Below, in pieces: positions 54,967 to 61,673 of a DNA stretch of 64,000 bases. The stretch lies in NCBI GenBank assembly GCA_041391225.1, contig JAWKOL010000005.1, positions 124,001 through 188,000 of the forward strand. The letters run 5' to 3'. The stretch comes from RI-153 sp041391225. Its GTDB lineage: Bacteria; Chloroflexota; Anaerolineae; Caldilineales; Caldilineaceae. A program made the translations under genes and the position numbers. The notes beneath the pieces are model-generated. The model did not search any database, was not told the origin of the DNA, and was given only the letters and a program-made list of their open reading frames with translations. Within the stretch, counting starts at the first letter, position 1, and each line of letters begins with the position of its first letter.

Positions 54967-55823
54967 GCATTTTAGTAGGTAAGGACACGCGGCTTGTTGT
55001 GCAGGGCATCACCGGCCGTGAAGGCGCTTTCCACACGGCGCAGATGATCGACTACGGCACCAACGTCGTCGGCGGTGTGACGCCTGGCAAGGGGGAGTGG
55101 GCCGTGGGCGTGCCTGTCTTCGATACGGTGAAAGAATCGGTCAACGCCACCGGCGCCAACACGTCGATCATCTACGTGCTAGGCCCGTTTTGCGCCCAGC
55201 GCCATCATGGAAGCCGCCGACGCCGGGATTAAGCTGATCATCTGCATCACCGAAGGCATCCCCGCATTGGACATGGTCAAGGTGCGCGCCTTCCTCGAAG
55301 GATCGTCGAGCCGCCTGATCGGCCCCAACTGCCCCGGCCTGATCACACCCGGTGAGGCAAAGGTGGGCATCATGCCCGGTCACATCCACACGCCGGGTAA
55401 CGTGGGCATCGTCAGCCGCTCCGGCACGTTGACCTACGAAGTCGTCTACGCCTTGACCGCGTGGCATCGGCCAGGCACCGCCGTGGGCATCGGCGGCGAT
55501 CCGGTCAACGGCACGAGCTTCCTCGACGTGCTCAAGATGTTCGAATCCGACTCGGCCACCGAGCAGGTGGTGATGATCGGCGAGATCGGCGGCACCGACG
55601 AGCAGAAGGCCGCCGAATACATCAAGACCATGAGCAAGCCCGTCACCGGCTTCATCGTAAGCCAGACCGCGCCTCCCGGCAAGCGCATGGGCCACGCGGC
55701 GCCATCATCTCCGGCGGCGAAGGCACCGCGGCCGAGAAGATCGAAGCGCTCAAGGCCGCGAATGTGAAGGTGGCACGTCATCCTGAAGAGATTGCGGATT
55801 TGGTGGCGCAGAATCTATCGTAG
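54963..55823 (+). pseudogene. sucD: Succinyl-CoA synthetase alpha subunit, frame-disrupted
   Basis: ATG 54963 gives SILVGKDTRLVVQGITGREGAFHT and TPGKGEWAVGVPVFDTV. Near 55185 an indel breaks the P-x-F-A-P-S motif; the next frame reads IMEAADAGIKLIICITEGIP, LIGPNCPGLITPGE and VGIGGDPVNGTSFLD. At 55698 GGGC has become GGC exactly at the phospho-histidine motif (GHAGAIISGG), forcing a shift to GAIISGGEGTAAEKIEAL. Around 55460 the conserved GIGQGT reads WHRPGT because of compensating indels. SucD is essential for the TCA cycle and sucC beside it is intact, so these are almost surely sequence errors. Confidence 0.88.
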
Positions 55824-55860
55824 ATCGTGGTGCGTAGAATGCGTGGTGCGCTCGTGTAAA

Positions 55861-55915
55861 CCCGCACCTGGGGTGCTCACTCCACGCTTAACTCAATGAC
55901 CTTGACTAAGCACAC
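55861..55915. repeat. Family C repeat fragment
   Basis: GGTGCTCACTCCACGCTTAA and the following 23 bases match the inner part of the 48531-48673 element (CTACTCACTCCGCGCTTAAC...GAGCACAC). Confidence 0.6.
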
Positions 55916-55919
55916 AAAA

Positions 55920-55955
55920 AACGTCCGGTAGATCGACGTTGATCTACCGGACGTT
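55920..55955 (-). terminator. Rho-independent terminator of the NarL-type gene
   Basis: Perfect 15-bp stem AACGTCCGGTAGATC / GATCTACCGGACGTT with a 6-base loop; on the minus strand it is followed by TTTTTT (55914-55919 as A). It also lies downstream of sucD on the plus strand. Confidence 0.8.
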
Positions 55956-56045
55956 GTGCAAACAGTCTCAAAATCGGTCCTTCTCAGCTTGATCCCGATG
56001 AAAACGGACCAATCTCTACCCATTCTTTATTCATCAATCATCGCT

Positions 56046-56719
56046 TCACGCCACCGGCTGCGCCGCAATCCACCCATCACGCATCGCCACGAGGACAGCT
56101 TCGGTGCGGCTGTTCACGTCCATCTTGCTGAAGATGTTGCTGAGGTGGGTCTGTACAGTGCGCTCGGAGATGACGAGTTCGCGGGCGATTTCTTTGTTGC
56201 TGTAACCCCGCAGTAGCGCCTGCATCACGTCCATTTCGCGGCGGGTGAGGCGTTGGTGAATGTTTTTCTTGACGTCTGCGGCCTGATCGGAGTAGTTGGC
56301 GTTGTAGCCCGTGAGCCGCTGTTTCAGTTCCTGTTCGGTGCTGGTGCGGTTGGCGCGCACCGAGCGGATCGTCTTCACCAGATCGCTGGCTGCGGCAGAT
56401 TTGAGGACGTAGCCACTGGCGTAGCGCGCATCATGTCGGCCAGGGTGGCGTCTTCTTCGGAGGCGGTGAGGCCGATGACGAGCACATCGGGCATGCTCAG
56501 CTTGATGCGGCGGGTCGCTTCGATGCCGGTCATCATGGGCATGTGAACGTCCATGAGAACGACGTGGGGGCGCAGGCCACTGGTCACCTTTTCGACGGCG
56601 TCGTGTCCATTGCTGGCTTCGCCGACGATGACAATGTCTTCTTCCATTTCGAGCAGAGAACGCATACCCTGGCGGACCAACATATGATCGTCAGCTAAGA
56701 AAACTCGCGCCGTTCGCAT
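56046..56719 (-). pseudogene. NarL/FixJ-type response regulator, one frameshift
   Basis: ATG 56719 begins RTARVFLADDHMLVRQGM, receiver domain with phospho-acceptor in VVLMDVHMP (Asp near residue 56). Near 56424 one base is missing; the second frame continues YASGYVLKSAAASDLVKTIR and the LuxR helix-turn-helix LTRREMDVMQALLRGYSNKEIA, SERTVQTHLSNIFSKMDV. Repaired, it is a normal ~220-residue regulator. No cognate kinase lies beside it. It diverges from malate synthase. Confidence 0.82.
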
Positions 56720-57038
56720 GATTGTCTTTCCCTTCTCGCTGCAATTGCGTAGAACGTAGTAGGTAATGCTGTCAGCAATTGTGCCGTAACAAAATATTCT
56801 GGATATTACTATCTACGGGTTATGGCCTACCGGCAATGGTACTATGGTACTGTATTTTCTTGGCGTTGCGTGCTTTGGCCTAGTACATATCTAATTTTGC
56901 CTATTTCATTTGGCCAAAACTATCGTAGAAACTACGTAGAAGTCGTAGATTTGCCTAAATTGATGGCGATCCTTGCCTACGTATGCCCCATCGCATCAAT
57001 AGAACTCACCAATCTCCCACTATGGAAAGGATTTCTCG
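56720..57038. other. AT-richer intergenic region between divergent genes
   Basis: 319 bases between the NarL-type gene (-) and malate synthase (+). It contains short direct repeats (ATGGTACTATGGTACTGTA near 56837; CGTAGAAACTACGTAGAAGTCGTAGA-like words near 56931, cited in part) but no gene. A weak promoter candidate for malate synthase (TTGGCC, 17 bp, TACGTA) begins near 56911. Confidence 0.45.
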
Positions 57039-58640
57039 ATGCAATCTTCCACTGGTGCAGGTGCAAACCAACCGTCGGTGACAGTGACCGGCCCCATGCA
57101 GCCGGGCTTCGATCAGATTCTCTCGGCAGAAGCGCTTGCGTTTGTCGCCGATCTGCACCGCCGATTCAATGCCACACGTGAAAGTCTGCTGGCGGCTCGC
57201 ACCGAACGCCAGGCGCGCATCGACGCGGGCGAAGTCCCTGGTTTCCTGGCCGAGACGGCGCATGTTCGCACCGGCGATTGGCAGGTGGCCCCCACGCCCG
57301 ATGACCTGCAACAGCGTTGGGTGGAGATCACCGGCCCCGTGGATCGCAAGATGATGATCAACGCCCTCAACTGCGGCGCCGACGTCTTCATGGCCGATCT
57401 CGAAGACGCCAACTCGCCCACGTGGACTAACTGCATTGAGGGCCAGATCAACCTGTACGACGCTGTACGTCACCAGATCCGCCTGGAAGATACGGATCGT
57501 GGCCGTGTCTACGAACTGAACGACACGGTGGCGACGCTGTTGTTGCGTCCGCGTGGCTGGCATCTCGTCGAGAAGCACGTCCTCGTAGACGGGGCGCCGA
57601 TCTCGGCCAGCCTGTTCGACTTTGGGCTGTACGTCTTCCACAACGCCGCCGAACGCCAGAAGCGCGGCACGTCTTGCTACTTCTATCTGCCCAAGTTGGA
57701 GAGTCATCTTGAGGCGCGGCTGTGGGACAATGTCTTCAGCTATGCCGAGGAAACCCTGGGCATCGCGCATGGATCGTTCCGCGCCACGGTGCTGATCGAG
57801 ACGATCCTGGGCGCGTTGGAGATGGAGGAGATCCTCTACGAACTGCGCGACCATGCCGCCGGTCTCAACGCCGGCCGCTGGGACTACATCTTCAGCGCCA
57901 TCAAGAAATTCCGCAACGACGGCAGCCGTCTCCTGCCCGAGCGCGCCCAGGTGACGATGACGGTGCCTTTCATGCGTGCCTACACCGAGTTGATGGTACA
58001 CACCTGTCACAAGCGGGGCGCACACGCCATCGGCGGCATGGCGGCCTTCATCCCCAGCCGCCGCGATGCCGAGGTGAACGAAGTAGCAATGGCCAAAGTG
58101 CGCGCAGACAAAGAACGCGAGGCCAACGACGGCTGCGACGGCAGTTGGATCGCCCACCCCGACCTGGCATCATTGGTCCACGAGATCTTCGAGCAGAAGA
58201 CAGGTGGCAAAGCCAACCAGAAGGACCGTCTGCGCGCCGATGTGGAAGTGGAAGCCCACGAGATCACCGACACGGCGGTGCCGGGTGGCACGATCAGCGA
58301 GGCCGGTCTGCGCCTGAATGTGGACGTGTCGCTCCAGTACATCAACGCCTGGCTCATGGGCAACGGCGCTGCCGCCATCTACAACCTGATGGAAGACGCC
58401 GCCACCGCCGAGATTTCGCGCTCACAGATCTGGCAGTGGATCCGTCACGGCGCGGCGCTGGACGATGGCCGCCCTGTGACACGTGAACTCTACAGCCAGA
58501 TCCGCGCTGAGGAACTGGCGCGGCTGGGCGGCGCCGATCACCAGCGCTACGGCGACGCCGCCGAAATCCTCGATCAACTGATCCTCACCGACGATTTCGT
58601 CGAATTCCTTACCCTGATCGCGCATGATTACCTGGATTGA
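57039..58640 (+). CDS. aceB: Malate synthase A
   Basis: 533 residues, typical length for isoform A. Key regions: NALNCGADVFMADLEDANSPTW, LLRPRGWHLVEKHV (catalytic Arg), TCYFYLPKLESHLEARLW (as TSCYFYLPKLES), ATVLIETILGALEMEEILYEL (metal-binding Glu), MRAYTELMVHTCHKRGAHAIGGMAA and the C-terminal catalytic Asp region YINAWLMGNGAAAIYNLMEDAATAEISRSQIWQW (in part). Condenses glyoxylate and acetyl-CoA in the glyoxylate shunt. No isocitrate lyase gene is in the window. Acetyl-CoA synthetase follows, which suggests growth on acetate or C2 units. Confidence 0.92.
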   Translation: MQSSTGAGANQPSVTVTGPMQPGFDQILSAEALAFVADLHRRFNATRESLLAARTERQARIDAGEVPGFLAETAHVRTGDWQVAPTPDDLQQRWVEITGPVDRKMMINALNCGADVFMADLEDANSPTWTNCIEGQINLYDAVRHQIRLEDTDRGRVYELNDTVATLLLRPRGWHLVEKHVLVDGAPISASLFDFGLYVFHNAAERQKRGTSCYFYLPKLESHLEARLWDNVFSYAEETLGIAHGSFRATVLIETILGALEMEEILYELRDHAAGLNAGRWDYIFSAIKKFRNDGSRLLPERAQVTMTVPFMRAYTELMVHTCHKRGAHAIGGMAAFIPSRRDAEVNEVAMAKVRADKEREANDGCDGSWIAHPDLASLVHEIFEQKTGGKANQKDRLRADVEVEAHEITDTAVPGGTISEAGLRLNVDVSLQYINAWLMGNGAAAIYNLMEDAATAEISRSQIWQWIRHGAALDDGRPVTRELYSQIRAEELARLGGADHQRYGDAAEILDQLILTDDFVEFLTLIAHDYLD

Positions 58641-58645
58641 AGTTG

Positions 58646-58745
58646 GATAGAACGCGGATTGGGCGGATTGAGCAGATCACGGCGGATTTTCAGAAAGTTG
58701 ATAAATCCGAAAAATCCGCCCGATCCGCTCAATCCGCGTTCTATC
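58646..58745. repeat. CGGATT-type 100-bp imperfect palindrome (family A, copy 4)
   Basis: GATAGAACGCGGATTGGGCG and CGCTCAATCCGCGTTCTATC arms. It lies between malate synthase and acs. Confidence 0.75.
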
Positions 58746-58790
58746 CCATTTCCCTGTTCCAGTCGCCAACATGTGCAATTCCCAAAACTG

Positions 58791-58799
58791 TGCTATCAT
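58791..58799 (+). promoter_or_regulatory. Extended -10 promoter candidate for acs
   Basis: TGCTATCAT (TATCAT at 58794-58799), weak -35, 78 bases before the ATG. Confidence 0.4.
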
Positions 58800-58876
58800 G
58801 CCCTCCAGTTTCCCCAAGGCATAAGCCATCATCCAACCAAATGTATACGTTTTCCCGCTTGAGGAAGGAGACAGGC

Positions 58877-60826
58877 ATGACTACTGCATTGGATCCCAAC
58901 GTTCACCCTGATTCGCAGCGTGAAGGAGAGATCCTGGCCGCGGAACATGAGATGTACCAGCCATCCGCCGACGTTCTGGCGCAGGTGAATGTCCCCAACT
59001 ACATGGATCTGCGCGCCGAGGCTCTGGCCGACGTGGAATCCTACTGGGATGCCCGCGCCAAGGAGTTGATCGACTGGTTCGAGCCGTACGACAAGGTACT
59101 CGACGACAGCGGCAAGCCCTTCTACAAATGGTTCGTAGGCGGCAAGACCAACATCGCCTACAACGCTCTGGATCGCCACGCCAAGACCTGGCGCAAGAAC
59201 AAGCTGGCCATGATCTGGGAGGGCGAAGACGGCGAACAGCGCACCTTCAGCTACTTCCGCCTGTGGCAAGAGGTGAACAAGTTCGCCAACGTGCTCAAGA
59301 GCCTGGGCGTGCGCAAGGGCGACACTGTCACGATTTACATGGGGCGCACGCCGGAATTGCCTATTGCCATGCTCGCCACCACCAAGATCGGCGCCATCCA
59401 TAGCGTGGTCTACGGCGGATTCAGCGAACAAGCGCTGGCCAGCCGCATCGAGGATGCCCAGAGCAAGGTCCTCGTGACATCCGACGGCGCCTGGCTGCGC
59501 GGCAAGACGGTCAACCTTAAGGACATCGCCGACGAAGCCGTGCGCCGCAGCCCCGTGGTGCAGTCGGTGGTGGTGCTCAAGCGCACCGGCCAACAGGTAA
59601 CCATGGAGCAAGGACGCGACTACTGGTGGCACGATCTGATGGCGCTGCCCATCGCCAGCCCCAAGTGTGAATCCGAGCCGATGGACGCCGAAGATCCCCT
59701 CTTCATCCTCTACACCAGCGGCACCACCGGTCGGCCCAAGGGCGTGCTGCACACCACGGGGGGCTATTCCGTCTACGTGGCGACCACGCTCAAGTACGTC
59801 TTCGATATCAAAGACGACGACCGCTACTGGTGCGCCGCCGATCCGGGCTGGATCACCGGCCATAGCTACATCGTCTACGCGCCGCTGATTTTGGGCGCCA
59901 CCAGTATTCTTTTCGAGGGCGCGCCGGATTACCCGTATCCGAACCGCTGGTGGCAGTTGGTGGAGAAGTACGGTGTCACGATCCTTTACACCGCGCCCAC
60001 GGCGATCCGCGGCCTGATGCGCTTCGGCGATGCCTGGGCCACCCGCCACGATCTCTCCAGCCTCCGTCTGCTCGGCTCTGTGGGTGAACCGATCAACCCC
60101 GAGGCGTGGCGCTGGTATCACCGTGTCATCGGCAAGGAGAAATGCCCGATCATGGACACGTGGTGGCAGACCGAAACCGGTGGCTTCATGATCACGCCGA
60201 CGCCGGTTGTGCCGCTCAAGCCGGGCAGTGGGACGCTCCCCTTCACCGGCATCGAAGCGGACGTAGTGCGCGAGGACGGTTCCTCGTGCAACGCCAACGA
60301 AGATGGCTACCTCGTCATCAAAGGGCCGTGGCCGGGCATGGCGCGCACGGTCTGGGGCGATCCCGATCGCTATGTGCAGCAGTACTGGTCTGAATTTGCC
60401 AAGCAGGGGTGGTATTTCAGCGGCGACAGCGCCCGCAAAGACGAGGACGGCTACTTCTGGATCATCGGGCGCATGGACGACGTGCTCAAGGTCTCCGGCT
60501 ACCGCCTGGGTACCGCGGAAGTGGAAAGCGCCCTGGTCAGCCACAAGCACGTGGCCGAATCCGCCGTCATCGGCGTGCCGGACGAGCTGAAGGGCAACGT
60601 GATCCACGCCTTCTGCATCCTCAACAGCGGCGTCACCGGCGACAGTGATCTGGTGGACGAACTCAAGCGTCACGTGCGCACGGAGGTGGGTCCTATCGCG
60701 GTGCCGGCCAAGATCGAGTTCGTGGACAGCCTACCCAAGACGCGCAGCGGCAAGATCATGCGGCGTCTGCTCAAGGCGCAGGTGATGGGCCAGCCGATTG
60801 GCGATACGAGTACGCTGGCAGATTAA
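58877..60826 (+). CDS. acs: Acetyl-CoA synthetase (AMP-forming)
   Basis: 649 residues from ATG 58877 (AAGGAG at 58865-58870). ANL-superfamily motifs: ILYTSGTTGRPKGVLHTTGGY (P-loop; cited in part), WCAADPGWITGHSYIVYAPL, DTWWQTETGGFMITP, YFSGDSARKDEDGYFWIIGRMDDVLKVSGYRLGTAE hinge (in part) and the C-terminal KTRSGKIMRR with the acetylatable, catalytic Lys. Converts acetate, ATP and CoA to acetyl-CoA in the cytoplasm. Supplies acetyl-CoA for malate synthase and possibly for the BKACE reaction. Confidence 0.93.
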   Translation: MTTALDPNVHPDSQREGEILAAEHEMYQPSADVLAQVNVPNYMDLRAEALADVESYWDARAKELIDWFEPYDKVLDDSGKPFYKWFVGGKTNIAYNALDRHAKTWRKNKLAMIWEGEDGEQRTFSYFRLWQEVNKFANVLKSLGVRKGDTVTIYMGRTPELPIAMLATTKIGAIHSVVYGGFSEQALASRIEDAQSKVLVTSDGAWLRGKTVNLKDIADEAVRRSPVVQSVVVLKRTGQQVTMEQGRDYWWHDLMALPIASPKCESEPMDAEDPLFILYTSGTTGRPKGVLHTTGGYSVYVATTLKYVFDIKDDDRYWCAADPGWITGHSYIVYAPLILGATSILFEGAPDYPYPNRWWQLVEKYGVTILYTAPTAIRGLMRFGDAWATRHDLSSLRLLGSVGEPINPEAWRWYHRVIGKEKCPIMDTWWQTETGGFMITPTPVVPLKPGSGTLPFTGIEADVVREDGSSCNANEDGYLVIKGPWPGMARTVWGDPDRYVQQYWSEFAKQGWYFSGDSARKDEDGYFWIIGRMDDVLKVSGYRLGTAEVESALVSHKHVAESAVIGVPDELKGNVIHAFCILNSGVTGDSDLVDELKRHVRTEVGPIAVPAKIEFVDSLPKTRSGKIMRRLLKAQVMGQPIGDTSTLAD

Positions 60827-60832
60827 GAGAGG

Positions 60833-60891
60833 GATGATGAGATGATGAGGATGATGGGAGAGCGCCCCATCATCCTCATCATCTCATCATC
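60833..60891. repeat. GATGATGAGATGATG inverted repeat (family B)
   Basis: 26-bp arms GATGATGAGATGATGAGGAT... and ...ATCCTCATCATCTCATCATC with a 6-base loop (AGAGCG). Lies between the convergent acs and scpA genes, so a bidirectional terminator. Confidence 0.8.
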
Positions 60892-60897
60892 AATTGT

Positions 60898-61668
60898 TTA
60901 CCCTGACTGTTGCTGTTCTCCGCCCATCTGCCGCAAGACAATCTCCCCGAAGATTTCCTCCTGCTCCACCACAATCTCCCGCTGTTTGATCAATTCCAAA
61001 ATTGCCAGGAAGGTGACGACGATCTCCATGCGGCTGCGCTGTTCGCTGAGCAGGGCACTGAAGGAAACAGGGCGCGTCTGGTCGACGGCCATGCGTTCGC
61101 GCACGACTTCGATCTGTTCGGCGATGGTGATGGGGTAGGTGTGGACGCGTGGCCGCGGTGGATCGGCAGGGATGCGGCGCAGGGCGCGCTGGAGGGCGCT
61201 GCTGAGTTTGTCCAGGCTGACGTTGCCCAGATCGAGTTTGCGCTCCATCTGCGGCGGCGGGGCCAGGCGCACGAAGGCGCGCAGACCGGCTTCCTGACGC
61301 GTGTGCAGTCCTTGGGCCACGGACTTATAGCGACGGTATTCGAGCAACTGTTGCAGCAGCGAATCGCCGCCCTCTTCGTCGTCCTCTTCGGGGGGGCGGG
61401 GCTTGGGCAGCAGGCTGCGCGACTTGATGTAGAGCAGCTTGGCCGCCACCACGAGGAAATCGGCCAGCGCGCCCGGTTCTATCTCTTCCATCGCCTCGAT
61501 GGCCTTGACGTATTGATCTGTCACCGCCACGAGGCTGACCTCGGTGATGTCCATTTCCTCGCGTTCGATCAGGTGCAACAGCAGATCGAGCGGCCCCTCG
61601 AAGAAGGGCAACCGCACCGGATAGCCCGCGCCGAGAAGGTTTGCTTTGATGGGGAGGGATGTGGACAT
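60898..61668 (-). CDS. scpA: Segregation and condensation protein A
   Basis: 256 residues. The opening YPVRLPFFEGPLDLLLHLIEREEMDITEVSLVAVTDQYV (cited in part as FFEGPLDLLLHLIEREEMDI) is the ScpA kleisin signature; ADFLVVAAKLLYIKSRSLLP follows, and the C-terminal winged helix includes VVTFLAILELIKQREIVVEQ. ScpA links the two SMC heads in the chromosome condensation complex. scpB and smc are not in the window. Starts five bases after the stop of the upstream amidase gene, so it is cotranscribed with it. Confidence 0.9.
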   Translation of the reverse strand: MSTSLPIKANLLGAGYPVRLPFFEGPLDLLLHLIEREEMDITEVSLVAVTDQYVKAIEAMEEIEPGALADFLVVAAKLLYIKSRSLLPKPRPPEEDDEEGGDSLLQQLLEYRRYKSVAQGLHTRQEAGLRAFVRLAPPPQMERKLDLGNVSLDKLSSALQRALRRIPADPPRPRVHTYPITIAEQIEVVRERMAVDQTRPVSFSALLSEQRSRMEIVVTFLAILELIKQREIVVEQEEIFGEIVLRQMGGEQQQSG

Positions 61669-61673
61669 AGTCC

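Noticed and set aside
55185..55700. Programmed frameshifting in sucD
   Set aside because: The breaks remove single bases at conserved motifs without slippery heptamers or stimulatory structures, and two compensating indels occur in the same gene; sequence error explains it better.
58829..60673. Open frame of 614 codons on the minus strand opposite acs
   Set aside because: It is antisense to a perfectly conserved acetyl-CoA synthetase and reads as His/Gly/Ala/Val-rich text without motifs, a by-product of GC-rich third positions.
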